Shown: piece by piece, positions 1 through 7,775 of the stretch
Layout of the letters: every line of letters starts with the position of its first letter
Numbering within the stretch: position 1 is the stretch's first letter
NCBI RefSeq assembly: GCF_025836995.1
Contig: NZ_CP107546.1
Coordinates: 2,914,001 to 2,978,000, forward strand
From: Microbacterium sp. M28
GTDB lineage: Bacteria; Actinomycetota; Actinomycetes; Actinomycetales; Microbacteriaceae
Reading direction: 5' to 3'
Length of the DNA: 64,000 nucleotides
Made by a program: the position numbers and the translations under genes
The notes under the pieces: model-generated
What the model saw: only the letters and a program-made list of their open reading frames with translations
What the model was told of the DNA's origin: nothing
The model's database searches: none

Positions 1-168
1 GTGGCGTATCCGGTGTCCGCGTGGGCCTGGTTCAACCTCGGGGCGATGACGGTCTGGGCGCAGATCGCGTTCTTCGCCATCACGATCGTGAGCTGCGTCG
101 CCGCGACCGCCCTCGGCATCCTGATCGCCGACCGGCTGAGGGCCGCCGGCGTGGGCCGGCGGCGCTGA
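1..168 (+). CDS. C-terminal fragment of an unrecognised membrane protein
   Basis: The frame is open from the first base and ends at TGA 166-168, giving 55 residues that are the C-terminus of a protein starting outside the window. One long hydrophobic stretch (about residues 20-45, rich in Ala, Ile, Val, Phe) is probably a membrane helix, and an aromatic segment before it may belong to another. The tail is Arg-rich (RLRAAGVGRRR), which by the positive-inside rule suggests a cytoplasmic C-terminus. I cannot assign a family. It converges with the ABC exporter operon that follows. Confidence 0.6.
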   Translation: MAYPVSAWAWFNLGAMTVWAQIAFFAITIVSCVAATALGILIADRLRAAGVGRRR

Positions 169-195
169 GCATTCCCCGTTCAGAGGGAAGAAGGG

Positions 196-229
196 AAATG
201 CCGGTCCTGGAGTTCCGGAACCGGCATTT
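196..229. terminator. Bidirectional hairpin between convergent genes
   Basis: A 10-bp perfect stem (196-205 with 220-229) with a 14-base loop has T residues on its 3' side on the plus strand and A residues on its 5' side. It can therefore act as an intrinsic terminator for both the upstream plus-strand gene and the minus-strand ABC operon. Confidence 0.7.
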
Positions 230-265
230 TCCTTCGTTGTGGAGCATCCGACACGAAGACTGCAC

Positions 266-1030
266 TCAGCGCAGCTTCTTGCGGTAGACCGCGATGGCGC
301 CGAAGTAGGCGACGACCAGGATGCCCACGAGCCAGGCCAGCGCGACCCAGATGTCGGATCCGACCGGCTGTTCGGCGAACAGCGCGCGGATCGTGTTCAC
401 GATCGAGGTGACCGGCTGGTTCTCCGCGAACCAGGCCACCGGTCCCGGCATCGTGTCCGTCGGCACGAACGCCGAACTGATGAACGGCAGGAAGATCAGC
501 GGGTAGCTGAACGCGCTCGCCCCGTCCACGGTCTTCGCCGACAGTCCGGCGATCACGGCGACCCAGGTCAGTGCCAGGGTGAACAGGATGAGGATGCCTG
601 CGACGGCCAGCCACGCCCCGAACGAGGCGCCGGTGCGGAAGCCCATCAGCAGCGCGACGCCGATGACGATGGCGATCGAGACGATGTTCGACACCAGGGA
701 CGTGAACACGTGCGCCCAGAGCACGCTGGACCGCCCGATCGGCATCGACTGGAACCGCTCGAAGATGCCGCCCTGCATGTCGAGGAACAGCCGGTACGCC
801 GTGTAGGCGATGCCGGATGCGACCGTGATCAGCAGGATGCCGGGGAGCATGTAGTTGATGTAGGACTCGTCGGTGCCGGTGTTGATGGCACCGCCGAAGA
901 CGTACGTGAACAACAGCATCAGGGCGACGGGCGTGACCGCCGTCGTGATGATGGTGTCCGGGCTGCGCAGGATGTGCCGCAGCGAGCGACCGGTGAGCAC
1001 ACCGGTGTCTGCGAGAGCGTGCGAGGTCAT
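266..1030 (-). CDS. ABC-2 type exporter permease
   Basis: This 254-residue integral membrane protein has about six hydrophobic segments and an ABC-2 / DrrB-like layout: a short cytoplasmic N-terminus, then helices from about residue 25. The ATG at 1028-1030 overlaps the stop of the upstream ATPase gene (ATGA), which fixes the start and implies translational coupling. With the preceding ATPase it should form an exporter of the DrrAB / daunorubicin-resistance type; the substrate cannot be told from sequence. It is the last gene of the padR-DUF1048-ATPase-permease operon. Confidence 0.85.
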   Translation of the reverse strand: MTSHALADTGVLTGRSLRHILRSPDTIITTAVTPVALMLLFTYVFGGAINTGTDESYINYMLPGILLITVASGIAYTAYRLFLDMQGGIFERFQSMPIGRSSVLWAHVFTSLVSNIVSIAIVIGVALLMGFRTGASFGAWLAVAGILILFTLALTWVAVIAGLSAKTVDGASAFSYPLIFLPFISSAFVPTDTMPGPVAWFAENQPVTSIVNTIRALFAEQPVGSDIWVALAWLVGILVVAYFGAIAVYRKKLR

Positions 1031-1803
1031 GATGCGGTCCCTTCCGTGTTGGCGTCCTCGCCGACGAGGGCGAGGAAGACCTCTTCGAGCGTGGGCTGCT
1101 TCTCGATGTACTCGACCTTCGCTGCGGGAAGCAGGCGCTTGAGTTCGTCGAGAGTGCCGTTCTGGATGATGGTCCCCCGGTGGAGGATGGCGATGCGGTC
1201 GGCGAGCTGCTCGGCCTCGTCGAGGTACTGGGTGGTGAGCAGAACCGTCGTGCCGTTCTTCGCGAGCTGACGGACCGTGTCCCACACCTCGATGCGCGAC
1301 TGCGGGTCAAGACCCGTGGTCGGCTCGTCGAGGAAGATGATCGGCGGGTTGCCCACGAGGCTCATGGCGATGTCGAGCCGACGGCGCATGCCGCCGGAGT
1401 ACTCCCCCGCCTTGCGCCCACCGGCATCCGTCAGCGAGAAGCGGGCGAGCATGTCGTCCGCGATGGCTCCCGCGTTCTTCAGGTGGCGGAGCTTCGCGAT
1501 CAGCACGAGGTTCTCCCGTCCGGTGAGCACCTCGTCGACCGCGGCGAACTGCCCGGTCAGGCTGATCGACTCCCGCACCTCGTTCGGTGCCGACGCGACG
1601 TCGAAGCCGTGGACGGATGCCGTGCCGGCATCCGACTTCAGCAGCGTCGACAGGATGCGGACCACTGTCGTCTTGCCGGCTCCGTTCGAGCCCAGCAGGG
1701 CGAAGATGCTGCCCCGCGCGACGTCGAAGTCGACGCCGCGGAGCACCTCGAGATCCTTGAAGGACTTGCGGATGCCGCGGACCTGGATGGCTGCGGTGGT
1801 CAT
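1027..1803 (-). CDS. ABC exporter ATP-binding protein (DrrA-like)
   Basis: A 258-residue nucleotide-binding subunit. Visible motifs in order are Walker A GSNGAGKTT (about residue 38), signature YSGGMRRRL (about 135), Walker B IIFLDEPTTGLD and the switch histidine region (VLLTTQYLDEAEQLADRI). The SGGMRRRL signature and C-terminal extension are typical of DrrA-type drug or lipid exporters. The start overlaps the DUF1048 stop (ATGA) and the stop overlaps the permease start, so the three genes are translationally coupled. Confidence 0.93.
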   Translation of the reverse strand: MTTAAIQVRGIRKSFKDLEVLRGVDFDVARGSIFALLGSNGAGKTTVVRILSTLLKSDAGTASVHGFDVASAPNEVRESISLTGQFAAVDEVLTGRENLVLIAKLRHLKNAGAIADDMLARFSLTDAGGRKAGEYSGGMRRRLDIAMSLVGNPPIIFLDEPTTGLDPQSRIEVWDTVRQLAKNGTTVLLTTQYLDEAEQLADRIAILHRGTIIQNGTLDELKRLLPAAKVEYIEKQPTLEEVFLALVGEDANTEGTAS

Positions 1804-2171
1804 GAGCGGTTCGCCTTTCCGATGGCTTCGTCGAACGCCTTGGTCAGACGCGCGCGCTCCTTGTCGATCCATTCCTTGCCCTGGTAGGACTTGGCGAAGG
1901 TCTCGGTGAAGTCCACCGGGTCGTCGCCGATGATGTCCTGCACCGGGGTGCCGTCGACGGCGGCGCGCTCCCAGAGGTCGACGAGATCCGTGAACATCTG
2001 GGTGATGGTGTCGCCGTTGGTGATGCCGCCGTAGTACATGAAGTACCGGTGCATCGCGCTGGCCGCTGTGCGATAGGGCTCGGGGAGAGCCTCCATGCGG
2101 GCCTTGTCCTCCTTGTACTGCTTCTTCTGCTCGAGCGATCCGGTGATCGTTTCGATCCACTTGGCTGCCAT
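1800..2171 (-). CDS. DUF1048 family protein
   Basis: A 123-residue, mostly alpha-helical soluble protein matching the DUF1048 family, which is habitually encoded between a PadR regulator and an ABC exporter. The sequence is rich in charged helix-forming residues and has no membrane segment. The biochemical role of the family is unknown; the conserved neighbourhood suggests an accessory to the exporter or its regulator (inference). Only one base separates it from the padR stop, and its own stop overlaps the ATPase start. Confidence 0.85.
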   Translation of the reverse strand: MAAKWIETITGSLEQKKQYKEDKARMEALPEPYRTAASAMHRYFMYYGGITNGDTITQMFTDLVDLWERAAVDGTPVQDIIGDDPVDFTETFAKSYQGKEWIDKERARLTKAFDEAIGKANRS

Positions 2172-2172
2172 G

Positions 2173-2529
2173 TCAAACTCCCTTGTCAGTACTGCTGTTG
2201 CTGATGTCCGTGTGGCGGAGCTGGTCGATGCGCTCTGCGAGGAAGCTCCATGTCCTCCAGAACTCGGCGAGCTGCTCTCGACCCTGCGCGTTGATCGAGT
2301 ACACCTTGCGCGGCGGGCCCTTCTCGGACGGGACCTTCTCCACGTCCACCAGGCCCTTCTGTTCGATGCGGACGAGCAGCGCGTAGACGGTGCCCTCCGC
2401 GATGTCCGCGAATCCCTGGTCCCGCAACCGCGCCGTGATCTCGTATCCGTACGCGGCCTGCTCGGCCAGGATCGCGAGCACGATGCCCTCGAGCGAGCCC
2501 TTGAGCATCTCGGTCATCTGGTTTGCCAT
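2173..2529 (-). CDS. PadR-family transcriptional regulator
   Basis: A 118-residue winged-helix repressor of the short PadR type. The DNA-binding domain covers about residues 8-85, with the typical GYEI... AEGTVYALLVRIEQKGLV wing segment and a short C-terminal dimerisation helix (LAEFWRTWSFLAERID). The ATG at 2527-2529 follows a strong ribosome site (GGAGGTGAT, seven bases or fewer upstream). It is first in the operon with DUF1048 and the ABC exporter, so it most likely controls its own operon through the palindromes just upstream and is relieved by an exporter substrate. Confidence 0.92.
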   Translation of the reverse strand: MANQMTEMLKGSLEGIVLAILAEQAAYGYEITARLRDQGFADIAEGTVYALLVRIEQKGLVDVEKVPSEKGPPRKVYSINAQGREQLAEFWRTWSFLAERIDQLRHTDISNSSTDKGV

Positions 2530-2562
2530 GCGATCACCTCCGATCTACTCTGTGTCGCTGAC

Positions 2563-2595
2563 TACCAGTACAAAGTAACACTGAGTACCGGTACT
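2563..2595 (-). promoter_or_regulatory. Probable PadR operator pair
   Basis: Two related sites, TACCAGTAC (2563-2571) and TACCGGTAC (2586-2594), lie 23 bp apart, about two helical turns. The second is the core of a perfect 12-bp palindrome AGTACCGGTACT (2584-2595). Both sit 30-70 bases upstream of padR, in the expected promoter region. Assignment to PadR is inference from position. Confidence 0.55.
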
Positions 2596-2639
2596 TGGCA
2601 ACACTGAATAGCAAAATCTTTTCGCAGGGTCCGCGAACG

Positions 2640-2679
2640 CGAGAACGCCCCGAGATCCGAAGATCTCGAGGCGTTCTCG
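2640..2679 (-). terminator. Strong hairpin downstream of acyl-CoA dehydrogenase
   Basis: An 18-bp stem with one mismatch (2640-2657 with 2662-2679) closes on a CGAA tetraloop. It lies just after the acyl-CoA dehydrogenase stop and before the padR promoter, so it probably ends the dehydrogenase transcript. There is no obvious U-run. Confidence 0.65.
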
Positions 2680-2693
2680 TCAGGGGTTGTGCG

Positions 2694-3857
2694 TCAGCGC
2701 TTGCCGACGATCTGGCGACCGACCAGGTCGCGCATGATCTCGTTCGTGCCGCCGTAGATGCGGTGCACGCGGGCGTCGGTGAAGGCGCGCGCGATCGAGT
2801 ACTCCATGATGTAGCCGTATCCGCCGTGCAGCTGGACACCGCTGTCGAGCACCTCCCACTCGCGCTCGGTCGCCCAGAACTTGACCTTCGCGGCATCCTC
2901 GGCCGTCAGCGTGCCGTTCTTGTACGCGAGAAGCGCCCGGTCGATGTACGCCCACATCGCATCCGTGGTCGCGGCCATATCAGCCAGGCGGAAGCGGGTG
3001 TTCTGGAAGTCGGCGACGCGCTCGCCGAACGCTTCGCGGTCCTTCGTGTACGCGACGGTCCAGTCGAGGGCGGCCTGCGCGGCTGCGGCCGCGGCGACAC
3101 CGATCGACAGGCGCTCGAGCGGCAGGTTCAGCATCAGCTGGATGAAGCCCTGCCCCTCCTTGCCGCTGATGAGGTTCTCGTCGGGGACGAAGACGTCCGT
3201 GAAGCTGAGCTCTGCCGTGTCCCAGCCGTGGAAGCCCATCTTGCTCAGCTTCTTGCCCTGATCGAAGCCCTCCATGCCCTTCTCCACCAGGAGCAGGCTG
3301 AACGCGTCGGGGCGGTTGCCCTCGCCGGTCTTGACGAACGTGACGACGACATCGGCCGTCGTTCCGGACGAGATGAACGTCTTCGCGCCGTTGAGGATGT
3401 ACCCGCCGTCGACCTTCTTCGCGTTGGTCTTGATGCCGCGCAGGTCGCTGCCGGCACCGGGGTCGGTCATGGCGAGCGCGCCGAGCACCTCACCCGTGGC
3501 CATCCGCGGCAGCCACTTCTCCTTCTGCTCCTGCGTGCCCATGTGCACGAGGTACGGCACGGCCAGGTCGTCCTGGATGCCGAAGGCGCCGGCGAGGGAT
3601 CCGGCACCGGCCGCGATGACCTCTTCCATCACGATCGTGCGGAACCGGTAGTCCTGCAGCATCCCCGCGCCGCCGAACTCCTCGGGGACGGACAGCCCGA
3701 TGAGGCCTGCTTCACCGGCGGCGAGCATGGTGGGGCGGTCGATCTCACCCGCGGCATCCCACCGCTCGATGGCCTCATTCGAGACGTGCCGCTTCACGAA
3801 GTCCTTCACGAGATCGCGGAATGCCTCGTGGTCCTCGTCGTAGATGTCGCGTTCCAT
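2694..3857 (-). CDS. Acyl-CoA dehydrogenase
   Basis: A 387-residue flavoprotein of usual family length. It should oxidise an acyl-CoA thioester to the trans-2-enoyl-CoA, passing electrons to ETF. The helical N-domain (about 1-115), the beta domain with the FAD-contact segment AMTDPGAGSD (about 130), and the C-terminal four-helix domain are all present. The C-terminal motif QLHGGYGYIMEY and RIYGGTNEIMRDLVGR are diagnostic. The likely catalytic Glu is in GGTNEIM, or nearby as in isovaleryl-type enzymes; chain-length preference cannot be read. A ribosome site GGGAGGA precedes ATG 3857. It appears monocistronic. Confidence 0.93.
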   Translation of the reverse strand: MERDIYDEDHEAFRDLVKDFVKRHVSNEAIERWDAAGEIDRPTMLAAGEAGLIGLSVPEEFGGAGMLQDYRFRTIVMEEVIAAGAGSLAGAFGIQDDLAVPYLVHMGTQEQKEKWLPRMATGEVLGALAMTDPGAGSDLRGIKTNAKKVDGGYILNGAKTFISSGTTADVVVTFVKTGEGNRPDAFSLLLVEKGMEGFDQGKKLSKMGFHGWDTAELSFTDVFVPDENLISGKEGQGFIQLMLNLPLERLSIGVAAAAAAQAALDWTVAYTKDREAFGERVADFQNTRFRLADMAATTDAMWAYIDRALLAYKNGTLTAEDAAKVKFWATEREWEVLDSGVQLHGGYGYIMEYSIARAFTDARVHRIYGGTNEIMRDLVGRQIVGKR

Positions 3858-3921
3858 GCCGTCCTCCCGAACGTCGTCGTTACTGCCGCGATTCTATGCG
3901 GATGCCGGGCGCGAGAGGAGT

Positions 3922-3975
3922 CGATTGTGGGATGCGTTCCCACAATCGGTGGCACTCGGTTCCGCGATTGTGGGG
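3922..3975. repeat. Short palindrome with a third copy of its arm
   Basis: An 11-bp perfect dyad (CGATTGTGGGA 3922-3932 and its complement 3938-3948) with a 5-base loop is followed by another direct copy, CGATTGTGGGG, at 3965-3975. It fills the gap between the carboxypeptidase stop and the acyl-CoA dehydrogenase promoter. It could be a terminator for the carboxypeptidase gene or a regulator site. Confidence 0.6.
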
Positions 3976-3989
3976 AGTGGCCAGACGGA

Positions 3990-4910
3990 TCAGCCAGGGT
4001 AGTCGGGCGCGGCGGGGAGACCGAAGAACTCCTCGAGCGTGGTGTAGCCACCCGCGTGATACGCGGCGGCGAGCTCGGGGCCGATGTAGCGCAGGTGCCA
4101 CGGCTCCGGGGCGTAGCCGGTGATCGGCGTCTCGCCCTCGGCGTACCGGACGATGTAGCCGTACTCCCACGCGTGCGCGTTCACCCACGCGCTCTCTGCC
4201 GTCCCGCCGAAGGCGCGGATGCCGCCGCACCCGCTGCTGCACGACACGACGTCGAGTGCGAGTCCGGTCTGGTGCTCGCTGTAGCCCGGCCTGGCCGACA
4301 CCTCCTCGGCCGCCTGCTGACCTGTCGCGCTCACGTGCCGCGAGTAGGTGTTCTCCTGCATGCCGTAGGAACGATAGGCGTTGTTCGCACCCAGCACGCC
4401 GGCACCGGCATCCGCCAGCCCCGCTGCGAGCGCGTTGATCGCCCCCGCCGGCTCCGCACGCAACGAGCCTGCTGTCGTCGTGGTCTGCAGCCGTGTGGAG
4501 ACGAGCCCGGTGGGCGTGAACTCGGGCGCGAGCGGACGCGCCTTGTTGACCACGACCCAGATCCGATCGGGATCGCTGAGAGAGATGCACGGAGCATTCC
4601 CCGCGGCGACGGACGCACGGAAGGCCTCACCGCCCCCGAAGGCCGCGATCGTTCCCGAGTCGTCGCCGGCGGCGATGGCTGTCTGCACTGCGGCATCCGC
4701 GCACGGGTCTGCGGCGACCGTCGCCTCCACGTCCACAGGCGGAAGCTGCATGGCCACGGCTGGTGCGGGCTGCTCGACCACCTCGAGCGCAGGCACGTCG
4801 GCGAGCGCCCACAGCGAACCGAGCGCCGTCACCGCAACACCGATGGGCAGCGCGAAGGCCAGGGTCCGGGGTCGCGGCGCGGCATGTCGGGGTGCCATCG
4901 CCTCGCTCAC
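3990..4910 (-). CDS. VanY-type D-alanyl-D-alanine carboxypeptidase (M15)
   Basis: About 306 residues. The N-terminus has a basic stretch then a hydrophobic segment (LAFALPIGVAVTALGSLWAL), a signal anchor or signal peptide, so the enzyme acts outside the membrane on peptidoglycan stem peptides. The M15B zinc peptidase domain fills the C-terminal half: NNAYRSY, SEHQTGLALD (zinc His and Asp) and EPWHLRYIG (catalytic Glu and third zinc His region). A GTG at 4908-4910 has a good ribosome site (AGGGGAG, about 9 bases upstream) and is chosen over an in-frame ATG at 4896-4898, which lacks one. The middle region (about 60-160) has no recognisable domain. Confidence 0.88.
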   Translation of the reverse strand: MSEAMAPRHAAPRPRTLAFALPIGVAVTALGSLWALADVPALEVVEQPAPAVAMQLPPVDVEATVAADPCADAAVQTAIAAGDDSGTIAAFGGGEAFRASVAAGNAPCISLSDPDRIWVVVNKARPLAPEFTPTGLVSTRLQTTTTAGSLRAEPAGAINALAAGLADAGAGVLGANNAYRSYGMQENTYSRHVSATGQQAAEEVSARPGYSEHQTGLALDVVSCSSGCGGIRAFGGTAESAWVNAHAWEYGYIVRYAEGETPITGYAPEPWHLRYIGPELAAAYHAGGYTTLEEFFGLPAAPDYPG

Positions 4911-5018
4911 CGGTCCATTCTCCCCTGTGCGGCTGAGTACTTTTCGCCTGCGACGACGAGGTTCGAGTCTCGTCGGGCGGGCCTTGTGATTTCTTCGTTC
5001 ATTTGTTCTAATGAATGC

Positions 5019-7112
5019 ATGCGCTGGCAGGGACAGAGAATCGACGACGCGGATGAATCCGCGCTGCCGGGACTGGAGAACCGCAGCGGGATCATGCGGT
5101 CCGTGACGACTCCCGAGTTCGCCGGGATGACGTTCCACGAGGTGCTCGCCAAGTCCGCGCTGAACAAGGTCCCCGGCCCGTCGCGGATGCCCTTCTCCTG
5201 GACGATCAATCCGTACCGTGGCTGCAGTCATGCGTGCGTGTACTGCCTTTCTCCCGACACCCTGATCCTGTGCGCCGATGGACGACAACGGCCGCTTTCA
5301 CAACTCGAGATCGGTGACGAGATCATCGGAACCGTCGTGCAGGGCGCCTACCGCCGCTACGTCCGCACGGTGGTGAAGGCGAAGTGGACGACGATGAAGC
5401 CCGCCTACCGGGTTGATCTGGCCGATGGCACCGAGATCATCGCGAGCGGTGATCATCGATTCCTCACCGATCGGGGCTGGAAACATGTGACGGATGCGGA
5501 ATCGGGGCAGCGCCCGCACCTCACCACGAACAACCGGCTGCTCGGCTTCGGCAATGGCTCCGCCCTCTCGATCGATCATCCTGGTCCCGACTATCGCGAC
5601 GGATACCTCGCCGGCATGATCCGAGGCGACGGAATGATCTTCCACGGCATCTATCCGAGTGCCGAACGCGTCCGCGAGGTCCACAGGTTCCGACTGGCAC
5701 TGATCGACGAGGAGGCGCTCGGCCGAACGCAAGCGTTCCTTTCCGAGGCGGGCGCGCCGACCTACTCGCGTCCGTTCGCTGCACAGACGGCGACGCGCAG
5801 CGCGGCGACGGCGATCCACACCGCAGTGCGCCGCGATGTAAGCACGATCGAGAAGGTGATCGAGGTTCCCGAATGTCCGAGCCTCGACTGGCATGCCGGG
5901 TTTCTCGGCGGCATCTTCGATGCCGAGGGCAGTTGCTCCCAAGGGGTCCTGCGGATCTCCAACAAGGACGAGAAGATCGTCGATCTCATCACTGCCGCCC
6001 TCGATGCCCTCGCCATTCCGCACGTCGTCGAAGCCGCCCGTGCCAGCGGAGTGCGCAGCGTCAGGACCATCGGCGGGCTTCCGGTTCGTCGGCGCTTCTT
6101 CGAGCTCACTCGTCCCGCGATCACGCGGAAGCTGTCGATCGAGGGCACGGCGGTGAAAACATCCTCTGATCTGCGGGTCGTGAGCATCAGCCCGCTTCCC
6201 GGTGAACGTGAGCTCGTCGACATCACTACCGGCACCGGCGACTTCATCGCCAACGGAGTGATCAGCCACAACTGCTTCGCCCGTGGAACGCACCAGTATC
6301 TCGACCTCGATGGCGGCGCGGACTTCGATACCCAGATCGTCGTGAAGACCAACGTCGTCGAGGTGCTGGAGCGCGAGCTGCGCCGCGGCAGCTGGCAGCA
6401 CGAGACCGTCGCGCTCGGCACGAACACGGATCCCTACCAGCGCGCCGAGGGCCGCTACCGGTTGATGCCGGGAATCATCCGGGCACTCGCGGACTCCGGG
6501 ACGCCGATGTCCATCCTCACCAAGGGCACGCTGATCCGACGCGACATCCCGCAGCTCGTCGAGGCGTCCGATCATGTACCGATCGACGTGCAGATGTCGA
6601 TCGCGATGTACGACGACGATCTGCAGAAGACGATCGAACCGGGGACGCCGACGACTCAGGCGCGCCTGGACACGGTGCGGGCGCTCACGGATGCCGGATT
6701 CCGCGTGACCGTCTTCCTGATGCCGATCATGCCGCACATGACCGACTCGGTGGCGGCGATCGACAGCGCCCTCGCGCGCATCAAGGCGGCCGGGGCCGCG
6801 CGCGTCATCTACGGCGCCCTTCATCTTCGCCCCGGCGTGAAGCCCTGGTTCCTGCAGTGGCTCGACGAGCATCGTCCCGACCTGGTCGCGTCGTACCGCG
6901 GGCTCTACCCCGGGGTCTCCGCCGAGGCGCCGAAGGGCTATCGGCAATGGCTCGCGAAACGGGTCCGTCCGCTGATCCGGATGCATCGGCTCGACGGACG
7001 CGACGAGGACGACCTGTTCGTGGAGAGCCCCCGCGGCATGCGGACACTGCCGCCACGGCCGGCGGCGGCTGCCCCGGCATCCGCTCCTCCGGCACAGCCG
7101 ATGTTGTTCTGA
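5019..7112 (+). CDS. Rv2578c-family radical SAM protein, intein-containing precursor
   Basis: A 697-residue precursor; the spliced protein would be 354 residues. The extein starts MRWQGQ and resembles the Rv2578c radical SAM family. The 4Fe-4S motif CxxxCxxC is split: C69 and C73 lie in the N-extein (CSHACVY), and the third Cys is the +1 residue of the C-extein (residue 419, CFARGTHQYLD). Without splicing the cluster cannot form. The C-extein carries the radical SAM barrel (ALGTNTDPYQ, SILTKGTLIRRD, FLMPIMPHMTDS) and a Pro/Ala-rich tail. The substrate of this family is not known to me. A possible -10 (TCTAAT) lies six bases before the ATG. Confidence 0.92.
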   Translation: MRWQGQRIDDADESALPGLENRSGIMRSVTTPEFAGMTFHEVLAKSALNKVPGPSRMPFSWTINPYRGCSHACVYCLSPDTLILCADGRQRPLSQLEIGDEIIGTVVQGAYRRYVRTVVKAKWTTMKPAYRVDLADGTEIIASGDHRFLTDRGWKHVTDAESGQRPHLTTNNRLLGFGNGSALSIDHPGPDYRDGYLAGMIRGDGMIFHGIYPSAERVREVHRFRLALIDEEALGRTQAFLSEAGAPTYSRPFAAQTATRSAATAIHTAVRRDVSTIEKVIEVPECPSLDWHAGFLGGIFDAEGSCSQGVLRISNKDEKIVDLITAALDALAIPHVVEAARASGVRSVRTIGGLPVRRRFFELTRPAITRKLSIEGTAVKTSSDLRVVSISPLPGERELVDITTGTGDFIANGVISHNCFARGTHQYLDLDGGADFDTQIVVKTNVVEVLERELRRGSWQHETVALGTNTDPYQRAEGRYRLMPGIIRALADSGTPMSILTKGTLIRRDIPQLVEASDHVPIDVQMSIAMYDDDLQKTIEPGTPTTQARLDTVRALTDAGFRVTVFLMPIMPHMTDSVAAIDSALARIKAAGAARVIYGALHLRPGVKPWFLQWLDEHRPDLVASYRGLYPGVSAEAPKGYRQWLAKRVRPLIRMHRLDGRDEDDLFVESPRGMRTLPPRPAAAAPASAPPAQPMLF
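5244..6272 (+). other. Intein with LAGLIDADG homing endonuclease domain
   Basis: A 343-residue in-frame intein. It begins at Cys (block A CLSPDTLILCADG), has a block-B-like GDHRFL, and ends in block F/G (DFIANGVISHN) followed by the +1 Cys, so all splicing nucleophiles are present. Two LAGLIDADG-like helices, GYLAGMIRGDG and FLGGIFDAEG, keep their acidic residues at about precursor residues 195 and 292, so the homing endonuclease may still be active. Insertion falls directly before the third Cys of the radical SAM motif, the most conserved point of the host protein. Confidence 0.92.
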
Positions 7113-7144
7113 GCACTGCGGCGGGCCTGCGGCCGCAGGGCGCG

Positions 7145-7150
7145 TAGGCT
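7145..7150 (+). promoter_or_regulatory. -10 box of yaeQ
   Basis: TAGGCT lies eight bases before the ATG, so the transcript would be leaderless or nearly so. No clear -35 is seen. Confidence 0.5.
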
Positions 7151-7158
7151 CGAGAGCT

Positions 7159-7695
7159 ATGGCTATCGGCGCGATGATCCACACGTTCACGGTGCAGCTC
7201 GCCGACATGGACCGCGGGGTCTACGAGGAGCTGACGCTGCGCGTCGCGAAGCATCCGTCCGAGACCGACGCCTACATGCTCACCCGGGTGCTCGCGTACT
7301 GCCTCGAGCACACCGATGGCATCGCGTTCAGCGAGGGGCTGTCGTCCACCGAGGAGCCGGCCGTGGTCGTCCGCGATCTCACCGGCCTCACCACGGCGTG
7401 GATCGAGGTCGGAGCGCCGGATGCCGAGCGCATGCACTACGGCAGCCGTCTCGCCGAACGCACGGTCGTCTACACGCACCGCGACCCCACCAAGGTGATC
7501 GCAGCGTGGGAGGGCAAGCGCATCCACGATGCCGACGGCATCCGCGTCTACAGCTTCGACCCCGGCTTCATCGACGCAGGCACGCGTGTGCTCGAACGCC
7601 GCAACACCGCGACCCTGACGGTCACCGAGGCGCAGCTCTATCTGGATCTCAACGGCACGTCACTGTCGTCGACGGTGCACGAGCACCGGATCTGA
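7159..7695 (+). CDS. yaeQ: YaeQ family protein
   Basis: A 178-residue protein matching the YaeQ family over its whole length: an MAIGAMIHTFTVQLADMDRG start, the central TxWIEVGAP-like segment and a C-terminal LTVTEAQLYLDL. YaeQ folds like a restriction-endonuclease-type core and was first noted as a suppressor of an rfaH defect in enterobacteria; its molecular function is unsettled. It has no signal peptide or membrane segment. It is convergent with the helicase gene, from which a palindromic element separates it. Confidence 0.9.
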   Translation: MAIGAMIHTFTVQLADMDRGVYEELTLRVAKHPSETDAYMLTRVLAYCLEHTDGIAFSEGLSSTEEPAVVVRDLTGLTTAWIEVGAPDAERMHYGSRLAERTVVYTHRDPTKVIAAWEGKRIHDADGIRVYSFDPGFIDAGTRVLERRNTATLTVTEAQLYLDLNGTSLSSTVHEHRI

Positions 7696-7700
7696 CATCC

Positions 7701-7770
7701 CGCGAGACGTGGCCTGCGGGGTGAAACCTGGCCAGGCTGACCACGTCTCACCCCGCAAAGCAGGTCGCGT
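7701..7770. repeat. Intergenic palindromic element, copy 1
   Basis: TGCGGGGTGA (7715-7724) pairs with 7748-7757, and CGCGA (7701-7705) with TCGCG (7765-7769) outside it. GAGACGTGG (7704-7712) can alternatively pair with 7741-7749. The element aligns along its length with 19298-19370, so it is a dispersed repeat and not a chance hairpin. It sits between convergent yaeQ and helicase genes and may act as a bidirectional terminator. Confidence 0.7.
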
Positions 7771-7775
7771 GAGGA

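Noticed and set aside
4935..4985. tRNA gene between the carboxypeptidase and the radical SAM gene
   Set aside because: There is a TTCGA-containing hairpin but the loop is eight bases and no acceptor, D or anticodon arm can be matched.
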